Positions 16,919 to 24,380 of a stretch of DNA of 64,000 nucleotides are shown here, one piece after another. The stretch spans positions 1-64,000 of the forward strand of contig CAYWFP010000003.1 in NCBI GenBank assembly GCA_964457365.1, written 5' to 3'. A program made the translations under genes and the position numbers. A model generated the notes under the pieces. It ran no database searches and had not been told where the DNA came from. It was given only the letters and a program-made list of their open reading frames with translations. Each line of letters starts with the position of its first letter. The first letter of the stretch is position 1. The stretch comes from CAYWFP01 sp964457365. Lineage in GTDB: Bacteria; Planctomycetota; SZUA-567.

Positions 16919-18883
16919 ATGCCCAAGACGCTCACGTTCGAACGCGCTGGCGAAAGACATCGCCTGTCGCTGAAGTTCGCGCACACGCTCGTTATCGGCA
17001 GCGGCGCGGCGGGGTTGAGCGCGGCGGTGCAGCTTCACCGCGGCGGCATCGAGGACCTGCTGATCCTGACCGAGGGGCTGCGCCTGGGCACCTCGATCAA
17101 CACCGGCAGCGACAAGCAGACCTACTACAAGCTCAACCTCTGCGGCGACGACGAGGACGCGCCGCTCTCGATGGCCCGCAACTATTTCGACGGCGGCAGC
17201 ATGCACGGCGACCTGGCGCTGGTCGAGGCGGCGCAGTCGACGCGGGCGTTTCTGAATCTCGTGGAACTGGGCGTCCCGTTTCCGCAGGATCCGTACGGTC
17301 AGTTCGTCGGCTACAAGACCGACCACGATCCGCGTACCCGCGCCACCTCTATCGGACCGTATACCTCGCGACGCATGTGCGAGGCGCTGATCGCGGAGGC
17401 GAAGCGCCGGCGGATTCCCCTCCGGGAGAAGGTCAACGTCGTGAGTCTGCTCACCAGCGGCACCGGCAGGGCCAAACGCGTCGTGGGAGCCCTCATGGTC
17501 GATGCGAAGGGCCGGTTCGAAGCGTACGGCGCGGAGAACGTCGTCTTCGCCGTCGGCGGACCGGGTGGCCTCTACCGCACCAGCGTTTACCCCAACGTTC
17601 ATACCGGAGCCATCGGCCTGGCCATGCTCGCCGGCGCGCGCTGCCAGGCACTGTCGGAATCGCAGTACGGCATGGCCTCGATCAAGTTCCGCTGGAACGT
17701 CTCGGGCACATACATGCAGGTCATCCCGCGCTTTATCAGCACCGAAACCAACGGCGAGGACGAGCGGGAGTTTCTGCGCCCCTATTTCGAATCCGTCGGG
17801 GAAATGTGCTCGATGATCTTCCTGAAAGGGTACCAGTGGCCCTTCGATCCGCGCAAGGTCCCGGGCAGCTCGATCATCGATATCCTCGTCTACATCGAGA
17901 CGGTAGTCAAAGGACGGCGGGTCTGGCTGGACTTTCGTCGTAGTCCGACCGACTTCAAGACGAAGAACCTGAGCAAGGAGGCGGGCGATTATCTGGCCAA
18001 TTCCAAAGCATCGCAGCCGACGCCGATCGCCCGCTTACAACACATGAATCCCGCCGCGATCGAATTATACCGCGATCACGGCATCGACATCGCCGTCGAG
18101 CCGCTGGAAATCGCCGTCTGTGCGCAGCACAACAACGGCGGACTGGCCGCCAACCACTGGTGGGAGTCTCTCAATATCCGCCACCTCTTCCCCGTCGGCG
18201 AGGTCAATGGCTCGCACGGCGTCTACCGTCCCGGGGGCTCCGCGATCAATGCCGGCCAGGTCGGGGCGATCCGCGCAGCCGACTTCATTCGCCACCGGTA
18301 CGCCGAATGGACCGTCGAGCGACCCGTGGTCGAAAAAGCGGCCCAAACGGCCGCGGCCGCGTGCGCCGATTTTCTCGAACGCAAAGAGAAAGCCGTTCTG
18401 TCATGGCAGGACGAACGCGCGACGTTCCAGGAGCGAATGAGCCGCGCCGCGGCGCATATCCGCGCGCCCGAGATCCTCGCCGAGGCGGTGAAAGAAGCGC
18501 GCGCGCAGTGGCGGAAGCTGTCGCGGCACGGTTGCGGCTTTCGCGGCCCCCGCGGAAGAATCGAGGCCCTGCGTACGCGGCATCTGTGCTTCGCGCACCT
18601 GGTCTACCTCGAGGCGGCACAGCACGCGGTCCTCAGCGGCGTCGGCAGTCGCGGTTCGGCGCTGGTCCTCGCGGAGAAGGGCGCCGAGGTTCATCCCGGA
18701 CTGGACGCGGCGTGGCGCTTCCTCGCGGAAGACCCGTCTTTTCGTGAAAAAGTACTGGAGACCGACATCAGGGGTGATAAGATCACATGTCGGTGGGTTC
18801 CGCGCCGTCCGCTCCCGCAGAGCGACACATGGTTCGAAACCGCGTGGGCGGCATATCGCAAGGGCGCAATCTACAAGCGTTGA
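16919..18883 (+). CDS. FAD-dependent oxidoreductase, fumarate reductase/aspartate oxidase-like
   Basis: A 654-residue flavoprotein. The FAD-binding Rossmann motif VIGSGAAGLSAAVQLHRGG is near residue 25. The block GTSINTGSDKQTYYKLNL takes the place of the usual succinate dehydrogenase flavoprotein motif, and a second FAD contact is seen in FPVGEVNGSHGVYRPGGSA near residue 430. No Fe-S or membrane segment is present, so it is probably a soluble cytoplasmic enzyme. The family oxidises or reduces carbon-carbon bonds in acids; the substrate is unknown. It starts 45 bases after the lipoprotein gene and ends 11 bases before the STAS gene. Confidence 0.78.
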   Translation: MPKTLTFERAGERHRLSLKFAHTLVIGSGAAGLSAAVQLHRGGIEDLLILTEGLRLGTSINTGSDKQTYYKLNLCGDDEDAPLSMARNYFDGGSMHGDLALVEAAQSTRAFLNLVELGVPFPQDPYGQFVGYKTDHDPRTRATSIGPYTSRRMCEALIAEAKRRRIPLREKVNVVSLLTSGTGRAKRVVGALMVDAKGRFEAYGAENVVFAVGGPGGLYRTSVYPNVHTGAIGLAMLAGARCQALSESQYGMASIKFRWNVSGTYMQVIPRFISTETNGEDEREFLRPYFESVGEMCSMIFLKGYQWPFDPRKVPGSSIIDILVYIETVVKGRRVWLDFRRSPTDFKTKNLSKEAGDYLANSKASQPTPIARLQHMNPAAIELYRDHGIDIAVEPLEIAVCAQHNNGGLAANHWWESLNIRHLFPVGEVNGSHGVYRPGGSAINAGQVGAIRAADFIRHRYAEWTVERPVVEKAAQTAAAACADFLERKEKAVLSWQDERATFQERMSRAAAHIRAPEILAEAVKEARAQWRKLSRHGCGFRGPRGRIEALRTRHLCFAHLVYLEAAQHAVLSGVGSRGSALVLAEKGAEVHPGLDAAWRFLAEDPSFREKVLETDIRGDKITCRWVPRRPLPQSDTWFETAWAAYRKGAIYKR

Positions 18884-18893
18884 GAGACTTCCC

Positions 18894-19478
18894 ATGGAAC
18901 GGACGATTCGTCCGGGCGAGATCGACGCGATGCTGGCGGGCGAGGCGGCGCAGGCTTTCGCCGAGCTGCTCGAGGATGCGTTGCGGGAAGTCCAGACCGA
19001 TACGCTGGTGATCGACCTGGCGGGAGTCACGCGTATCGGCTCGGTCGCTATCGGCGCGATCCTGGCGGCGAACGAGAAATTGTGCCAGCGCGGCGGACAC
19101 CTGCGCATCGTCGGTGTCACGCAGGAACTCTGCCGACAACTGGGACCGCTGCAGCTCGAGAAGCTCATCGCCGGCCACATCGACGGCCTGTTGACTCGCC
19201 AGGTGATTCGGCCAAGCGCTTACGCCACGGCATTGATCGGCAAGCCGGCCGAACGCTTCATCGACGAGTTGGCGGCGAGCTACCGGACGCAGGACCTGCT
19301 GGTGGTGATCGACCTCGAAGGCGTGGAGTCGGTCAGTTCGCTCACCCTCGGGGCGATCCTGGCTGCGCACGAGCGTCTCGCGCGCGCGGGCCGGATGCTG
19401 CGTATCGTCGGCGTCAACGAAAATCTGCGCCGCGCGCTGGGACGGCTGGACCTGGAGAGCCTGATCGACGAGTCATGA
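18894..19478 (+). CDS. tandem STAS-domain protein
   Basis: A 194-residue protein made of two STAS domains (residues about 1-95 and 100-194). The internal duplication is visible: VIDLAGVTRIGSVAIGAILA with HLRIVGVTQELCRQLG, and VIDLEGVESVSSLTLGAILA with MLRIVGVNENLRRALG. The usual phosphorylatable Ser of anti-sigma antagonists lies in the first or second block (RIGSVAIG, VSSLTLG). STAS proteins act in partner-switching or nucleotide sensing. A double STAS inside a catabolic cluster is odd; it may sense a metabolic state. Its stop lies 26 bases before the aldolase start. Confidence 0.85.
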   Translation: MERTIRPGEIDAMLAGEAAQAFAELLEDALREVQTDTLVIDLAGVTRIGSVAIGAILAANEKLCQRGGHLRIVGVTQELCRQLGPLQLEKLIAGHIDGLLTRQVIRPSAYATALIGKPAERFIDELAASYRTQDLLVVIDLEGVESVSSLTLGAILAAHERLARAGRMLRIVGVNENLRRALGRLDLESLIDES

Positions 19479-19503
19479 TGAAAGCTTGCAGAAGGAAGAC
19501 CAC

Positions 19504-20136
19504 ATGACCGAGAACGCCTTCGACCTGATCCGAAACTTTCGCCTCGTGCCCGTGGTGGCGATCGACGACGCCGATAAAGCCGGCCATCTGGCCGACGCGC
19601 TCGTCGTCGGCGGTCTGCCCTGCGCGGAGATCACCTTCCGCACCGACGCGGCCGCCTCCGCCATCGAGCGCGCCGCGCGGGTCAGCGGCATGCTCGTGGG
19701 CGCCGGCACCGTCCTCACCGTGGACCAGGCCAAGCAAGCCGTCGACGCGGGCGCGCGCTTCATCGTTTCTCCGGGCATCGCCCGGCCGGTGGTCGAATGG
19801 TGCGTGGCGCACGCGGTGCCGGTGGCGCCGGGCGTGATGACGCCGACGGAATTGCAGGAGGCGCTCGTATACGGCCTGGAGACGATCAAGTTCTTCCCGG
19901 CCGAGGTGGCCGGAGGTCTGCCCATGCTCAAAGCCCTGGCCGCGCCGTTCCCACAGGCGACGTTCATTCCCACCGGCGGGATCCACGCCGGCAACCTGCG
20001 CAGCTACCTCGCGCTCGAAAGCGTACTCGCCTGCGGCGGGAGCTGGATGGTCAAGCGCGACCTTGTCGCGGACGGCGAGTTCGACGAGATCGCCCGCATC
20101 ACCGCCGAAGCGGTAACGATCGTGCGGGAGACGTGA
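19504..20136 (+). CDS. eda: KDPG/KHG aldolase family protein
   Basis: A 210-residue class I aldolase of the Eda family, which cleaves 2-keto-3-deoxy-6-phosphogluconate or 4-hydroxy-2-oxoglutarate to pyruvate plus an aldehyde. Family blocks are RLVPVVAIDDADKAGHLADA, the general base Glu in CAEITFRTDAA, GAGTVLTVDQAK, PGVMTPTEL, the Schiff-base Lys in ETIKFFPAE near residue 127, and FIPTGGIHAGN. Length is normal. AGAAGGAAG lies 8 bases before the chosen ATG. Upstream isomerase, SDR and oxidoreductase genes fit a route that ends in this cleavage. Confidence 0.88.
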   Translation: MTENAFDLIRNFRLVPVVAIDDADKAGHLADALVVGGLPCAEITFRTDAAASAIERAARVSGMLVGAGTVLTVDQAKQAVDAGARFIVSPGIARPVVEWCVAHAVPVAPGVMTPTELQEALVYGLETIKFFPAEVAGGLPMLKALAAPFPQATFIPTGGIHAGNLRSYLALESVLACGGSWMVKRDLVADGEFDEIARITAEAVTIVRET

Positions 20137-20159
20137 ACAAACTGACAAACGGAGGACGT

Positions 20160-21479
20160 ATGCGAAATCATCTGCGCGGAATAGCTCTGATTGCAATCAC
20201 GTCACTGTCGTTCTCGGCACGTGCGGGCGAAGGCTTGAGCCGAAGCGATGCCCGAAAGATGGTCAAGCGATTCGCCGTCGGGGACGAGGCCGAACGCGAG
20301 AAGGTCATCGAGGAACTCGGCGAAAACGACCATATCGAGAAGGCGCGCGAACTTGAGAAGCTGGCCGATTATTACGCCAAATACGTTGAAAAGCGCAAGG
20401 ACGCGCTCGAACCGGAAGAGACGGACCTCACCGCCAAGCTCAGCCCGCAGCGCAAGACGTTCAACAAACAGATCGGCGTCGGCGTCGCGCCGGTGGCCGC
20501 GATCGAGACGCCCAACGGCACTATGCGCGTTGTATTGATCACGCCCAAGCGGATGAAGAAGCCCACCGCGGCGGTCGTCTACCTTCATGGCGGCGGCGGC
20601 GGGGCGGACGAGAACGAGATGGCCTGGGGCTGGGGCATGGTGCGCGCGCCGAAGATCGCGTCCGTGCCGGTCAAGATCATCCCGCGCGCGGTGGACGACT
20701 CGGGGGTCAACTCCTGGGTGCGGTACAAGGAGGCGCAGAACGTCGAGACGGTGCTCAACCGGATCCTCGCCTCGTACGAAGTAGACCCGAACCGCGTCTA
20801 CATCCTCGGCGTCTCGATGGGCGGTTTCGGCGCCTGGCAGTTCGCCAGCGCCAGCGGCGACCGCTTTGCCGCCATCGCCAGCAACGGCGGCGGTTCATCC
20901 CTGAAGGGCGACGCCTATGTCAATCTGCGCAACGTCAACTTCGGCGTCTTCATCGGCGAGGATGACACCCAGGCCGGCCGACTGAGCAGATCGCGCGGTG
21001 GGCGCGACGCGCTGCAGGCGCTCAAGCAGGACGATCCCGAGGGCTACCCGCTCCACTACAAGGAATACCCCGGTGTGGAACACAAAACCCCCGACAACGT
21101 ATACGCCGACATCGACAAGTATTTCGAGGAGAACGAGCGCGTCGCCTACCCGCGCACCGTGGTCTGGGCGCCGCAGGTGGGGTGGAAGGCCCGCTATTAC
21201 AATATCGCCATCCCCGCCCCGAAGCAGGGCATGAAGGTCCGCGTGGTCTGCGGCGAGGACAACGTCGTCACGATCGAGAGCGAGAACGTACCGGCGCTGA
21301 CGATCTACCTCAACGACGAACTGGTCGACCTGGAGAAGGATGTCGCCGTCGTCTGGAACGGCGAGGAGAAGTTCAAGGGTACGCTCCCCCGCCGCCTCTC
21401 GGTGCTCTTGCGGACGCTCGGCGAGCGCAATGACACCGGCATGTGCTACTCCGCCGCGGTGGCGTTGGGCAACCTGTGA
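20160..21479 (+). CDS. secreted alpha/beta hydrolase (esterase-like)
   Basis: A 439-residue protein with a signal peptide (MRNHLRGIALIAITSLSFSARAGEG), a helical N-terminal region, then an alpha/beta hydrolase core: oxyanion segment VYLHGGGGGADENEM, nucleophile Ser in ILGVSMGGFGAWQFA, and a likely catalytic His in PGVEHKTPDN. The last 110 residues are an extra beta-rich domain (VVWAPQVGWKARYY, VTIESENVPALTIYLNDE). The arrangement resembles secreted feruloyl/acetyl-xylan or poly(3-hydroxybutyrate) esterase relatives. GGAGGACGT precedes the ATG. It ends the cluster and may release the substrate outside the cell. Confidence 0.78.
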   Translation: MRNHLRGIALIAITSLSFSARAGEGLSRSDARKMVKRFAVGDEAEREKVIEELGENDHIEKARELEKLADYYAKYVEKRKDALEPEETDLTAKLSPQRKTFNKQIGVGVAPVAAIETPNGTMRVVLITPKRMKKPTAAVVYLHGGGGGADENEMAWGWGMVRAPKIASVPVKIIPRAVDDSGVNSWVRYKEAQNVETVLNRILASYEVDPNRVYILGVSMGGFGAWQFASASGDRFAAIASNGGGSSLKGDAYVNLRNVNFGVFIGEDDTQAGRLSRSRGGRDALQALKQDDPEGYPLHYKEYPGVEHKTPDNVYADIDKYFEENERVAYPRTVVWAPQVGWKARYYNIAIPAPKQGMKVRVVCGEDNVVTIESENVPALTIYLNDELVDLEKDVAVVWNGEEKFKGTLPRRLSVLLRTLGERNDTGMCYSAAVALGNL

Positions 21480-21778
21480 TGCCAACGGCAACCGAACGCA
21501 TTGAACCGTTCATTACCAGAATAGTTGAATAGGCGAGATGCCGGACGCATATGTGTTGGCCAGAACCTTCACATGTTTCCCGGGCTCTTTGCTTTTACGC
21601 ATCCGACATGCCGCCCAAGCAGGAGACGAGCGGCGATGTATCGCCAGCAGACGACTCGATTTGTTCCGTCTCCTGTTCCGCATCCTGCACCGACGCCCGA
21701 AAAACATCGGACAGCATCGAACAGGCGGCGATGCGGAAACGGGAGGATGCGGAAGCGCCAAGTGCTTGTCGGGCAACG
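21480..21778. other. non-coding gap, nothing recognised
   Basis: Between the hydrolase stop and the tRNA terminator I see no gene, RNA or repeat. The many short open frames here have no ribosome sites and no family motifs. Confidence 0.5.
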
Positions 21779-21801
21779 AAAAAGCCCGCCGAAGCGGGCT
21801 T
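21779..21801 (-). terminator. intrinsic terminator of tRNA-Tyr
   Basis: On the minus strand AAGCCCGC-TTCG-GCGGGCTT (8-bp stem, tetraloop) is followed by T residues, ten bases downstream of the tRNA 3' end. Confidence 0.8.
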
Positions 21802-21810
21802 GGAAGGCGC

Positions 21811-21895
21811 TGGTGGGGAGAAGTGGATTCGAACCACTGTAGGCGTAGCCAACGGATTTACAGTCCGTCCCCTTTAACCACTCGGGCATCTCCCC
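21811..21895 (-). tRNA. tRNA-Tyr (GTA)
   Basis: An 85-base class II tRNA read on the minus strand. The acceptor arm GGGGAGA pairs with TCTCCCC, the anticodon loop is CTGTAAA (anticodon GTA) in a stem ACGGA/TCCGT, a long variable arm follows, the T loop is GGTTCGAATCC, and CCA is encoded (21811-21813). A long variable arm with GTA is diagnostic for bacterial tRNA-Tyr. Confidence 0.97.
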
Positions 21896-21903
21896 GGAAA
21901 GCG

Positions 21904-21928
21904 AAAAGAAGCGGCTCCCGGCCGCTTC
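21904..21928 (-). promoter_or_regulatory. terminator-like hairpin in the tRNA-Tyr leader
   Basis: On the minus strand GAAGCGGC and GCCGCTTC form an 8-bp stem with a 5-base loop, followed at once by TTTT. It lies downstream of the tRNA promoter and upstream of the tRNA, so it may terminate read-through from the minus-strand genes above it, or fold in the tRNA precursor. Confidence 0.55.
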
Positions 21929-21937
21929 GTCTTGTTA

Positions 21938-21966
21938 TATATACTCTCACGCCGTGATTTTGTCAA
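21938..21966 (-). promoter_or_regulatory. sigma-70 promoter of tRNA-Tyr
   Basis: A perfect TTGACA (21966-21961) and TATATA (21943-21938) are separated by exactly 17 bases on the minus strand. Transcription would start near 21931, about 36 bases before the tRNA. The -35 box overlaps the stop codon of the glycosyltransferase gene. Confidence 0.78.
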
Positions 21967-22526
21967 GAGCGCTTCGGGGGTATCAGGCGCACTGGCCGGG
22001 TCAGGCGCGTGAAGCCGCCGCTCAGGGCCAAGCGCCGGCGTAGCGTCCTCAGCGGTGCGGAGCCCAGGTGTTCGGGCAATCCCTCGCTGAGCGCGGTTTG
22101 TCGGGCGAAGAGACCGTTCTCCCACTCCATTCGCCCCAGCAGCCCGGCGGCGAGGTTCAGCTTCATGGCATGCAGATCCATGCCCCAGCCCACTCCCCTT
22201 AGCGGACACCAGCCCGCGGTGGTGTCATAGTCGTAGAGCAACTCCAGAATCTCCAGCCCGCTCTCCTCGGGCGGGATGCAATGCGGCGCCAGGAACCAGA
22301 GCACCGTGCCGCGCGCCTGCAAAATCGCCGTGCGCACGGTCCTGCCCGCCTCGCCGATGAGGATACTCGCGCCGACGCCGCGGGCGATGGCGATGGTATC
22401 GTCTGTGGAATCCTCGTCGCAGAGAATCACCTCGAGCACTTCGCAGCGCCGCAGGTTGTTCATGAAGCCCGGCAATTCGGCCTGTGCGTTCAAGGCATGC
22501 AGAATTACGGAAACGCCTTCGGTCAT
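21963..22526 (-). CDS. short family-2 glycosyltransferase-like protein
   Basis: A 187-residue protein with the N-terminal half of a GT-A fold: SVILHALNAQAELPGFM, then ILCDEDSTDDTIAIARGVGA (in place of the common DGGSTDGT), and AILQARGTVLWFLAPHCIPP, where the usual DxD metal motif appears replaced by LAPH. The end RRRLALSGGFTRL resembles short rSAM/selenodomain-associated GT2 proteins of about 220 residues. Loss of the DxD makes activity doubtful. It starts 8 bases after the HAD gene stop, so the two are co-transcribed. Confidence 0.65.
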   Translation of the reverse strand: MTEGVSVILHALNAQAELPGFMNNLRRCEVLEVILCDEDSTDDTIAIARGVGASILIGEAGRTVRTAILQARGTVLWFLAPHCIPPEESGLEILELLYDYDTTAGWCPLRGVGWGMDLHAMKLNLAAGLLGRMEWENGLFARQTALSEGLPEHLGSAPLRTLRRRLALSGGFTRLTRPVRLIPPKRS

Positions 22527-22533
22527 GATGCGG

Positions 22534-23145
22534 TCAATCCAGAATGTCGTAACGCCTCAAGCTCGTCCGCAGAGCTTCACAACCGGTGAACCGTTCGGCC
22601 TGTAGACCCGCCGAGCGCGCACCTTCTACATTGCGTGTCAAGTCGTCGACGAACAGACACCGCTCCGCCGGCATACCCACGTTGTTCACCGCCGCGGCGA
22701 AGGCACGCAGATCGGGCTTCGTTACGCCGATTTCGAAGCTCAACGTCGGCTTCTCGATTCGGTTGATCCAGGGATACGCTTGGCGGATCGCGAACCAGTG
22801 CAGCGGGTCGGTGTCGGACAAAAGCCCCACCGACACGCGTGCCTGCACATCTTGCAGCAGTTCGCGCATCCCCTCAAGTGGGAAAAAGATCTCACACCAC
22901 GATGTCGCGAAGGTTTCGAAAGAAAGGTCGAGATCAACCCGTTCGCCTACTTCGGCATAGAATTCCCGCGGCGTCGTGACACCGGCGTTGAAACGACGAA
23001 ACACCTCGTCGGCATGCAGGCGCAGCAGCACGGATTCCGCGTCTGCGCCCGCCATGTCGACCAGGCGCTCGAACAAGCCCCGCTGCACGTCGACGCCGAC
23101 GAGCACGCGCCCGAGATCGAAGATCACCGCCTCGACCGAAGTCAT
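22534..23145 (-). CDS. HAD-superfamily phosphatase (YihX-like subclass IA)
   Basis: A 203-residue hydrolase. Motif I is VIFDLGRVLVGVD (nucleophile Asp), motif II is VGLLSDTDPLH (Ser/Thr), motif III is the Lys in GVTKPDLRAFA, and motif IV is FVDDLTRNVEGA. The DLGxVL form matches the YihX group, which dephosphorylates sugar phosphates. The start is one base past the end of the upstream lipoprotein gene, so they are co-transcribed. The actual substrate cannot be read. Confidence 0.85.
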   Translation of the reverse strand: MTSVEAVIFDLGRVLVGVDVQRGLFERLVDMAGADAESVLLRLHADEVFRRFNAGVTTPREFYAEVGERVDLDLSFETFATSWCEIFFPLEGMRELLQDVQARVSVGLLSDTDPLHWFAIRQAYPWINRIEKPTLSFEIGVTKPDLRAFAAAVNNVGMPAERCLFVDDLTRNVEGARSAGLQAERFTGCEALRTSLRRYDILD

Positions 23146-23146
23146 G

Positions 23147-24352
23147 TCAGTCCTGCAACCCTTCGGACGGATGATGAAGTCTGGATCGGTCGGAGCCGTA
23201 GCGCGAAGGCATGTCGGGAATCGGCTCGTAGCGCCGTTTTTCGGGCGTTTCTGTCGGCGCAGTATCCTTCCGCGGTTCCGGTGTCGGTGTCGATTCGTTC
23301 GATGCGGCCGACTCCGGTGGTTCGCGGCGGGCGGATTCCTGTTCGTCTTCGGCTTCGTCCCGGTCCCAGAATCTCAGTCGTCCGAAAAAACTCTTTTTGC
23401 GTGGCCGCGGTCGGGGCGTCTCTTCGGCAAGCGGTTGCTCGGGCTCCGGCGCGGCCTCGGGTAGAGGCACGTCCTGCTCGGAAACCTCTTTCTCCTCGAG
23501 CACGCTCTCGCTCAGCGACGGTTTCGGAATCGCCTGCGCGTTTTCCCCTGGAGGCAATTCGTATTCCTCCTCCGGCCACGGACGACGGACCGGAATCGGA
23601 CGCACGTCGGGAATTTCGGGAGGCGGCGTCGCCGACTCGTGCGGCCGCAGGGGGGGCTCGTCCACTCTCGGTTCTCGCTTGTCGATTACAGCCCCTTCCA
23701 CGGGCGGCAGATTGTTCTGGTTGTCGACGTATGGCTGGCGGACCGGCATCGGGCTTTCCGGCAGGATCGGTTTCGGATCGGTGTCGGTCGGTTCACTCAC
23801 CGGTGCGCGCACCGGCAGCGTATCGGTCGACACGGCCGGTTCGTTCCGTTGTGTCGGCGTTGTCACCTCGGCTGCGTGTCGGGGGGGCGCGCGTCGCGGA
23901 GCGGAACGGCCGTGGCGCGCGAGAAATCCGCCCTGGCCGGTTTTGACCCATTCGTCCACCACACCGTCACGGTCGAGGTCCATGCCGCGAGCAATCAGAA
24001 CGCCGTTGTCGTACTGCGCCCATTGATCCATGCGCCCGTCGAAATCGGTGTCCTCCTCCGTCTCGATCAATTGCCGCTCGGCAAAACGCCGGCGCAGGTC
24101 GATACGGCCGTCGGTATCGCGATCCACCTCTTCCGAAAGCAACTCGCCCATGGCGTAGGTGCGCCACAGGTCGATGCGGTCGTCGTTGTCGTGGGCGTCG
24201 AACTGTTCAGCGATGACCACGCCGTTCTCGTAGAAGCGGGTTCCCTGCCAGCCTTCGGGGCTGACTGCGTCGCGGTCGGCCGAAAGCCGGCTCGGTCCCT
24301 GCTGGCAACCGGTTAACAGCAGCAGTATCGCCCACCCTGTCCATGCGCGCAT
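23147..24352 (-). CDS. lipoprotein with Asp-rich DxDxDGxxD repeats and a Pro-rich tail
   Basis: A 401-residue lipoprotein (MRAWTGWAILLLLTGCQQ; lipobox LTGC, Cys16). Residues about 30-150 carry repeats of about 23 residues, each with an EF-hand/thrombospondin-3-like loop: DAHDNDDRIDLW, DRDTDGRIDLR, DTDFDGRMDQW, DLDRDGVVDEW. Such loops bind calcium. The remaining 250 residues are Pro, Glu and Thr rich and probably disordered or a spacer. ATG 24352 follows GAAGGAGGCGAAT; an upstream in-frame ATG would displace the leader. The gene lies 28 bases after the secreted-protein gene. Confidence 0.78.
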   Translation of the reverse strand: MRAWTGWAILLLLTGCQQGPSRLSADRDAVSPEGWQGTRFYENGVVIAEQFDAHDNDDRIDLWRTYAMGELLSEEVDRDTDGRIDLRRRFAERQLIETEEDTDFDGRMDQWAQYDNGVLIARGMDLDRDGVVDEWVKTGQGGFLARHGRSAPRRAPPRHAAEVTTPTQRNEPAVSTDTLPVRAPVSEPTDTDPKPILPESPMPVRQPYVDNQNNLPPVEGAVIDKREPRVDEPPLRPHESATPPPEIPDVRPIPVRRPWPEEEYELPPGENAQAIPKPSLSESVLEEKEVSEQDVPLPEAAPEPEQPLAEETPRPRPRKKSFFGRLRFWDRDEAEDEQESARREPPESAASNESTPTPEPRKDTAPTETPEKRRYEPIPDMPSRYGSDRSRLHHPSEGLQD

Positions 24353-24380
24353 ATTCGCCTCCTTCGCTATCGAATGCATA

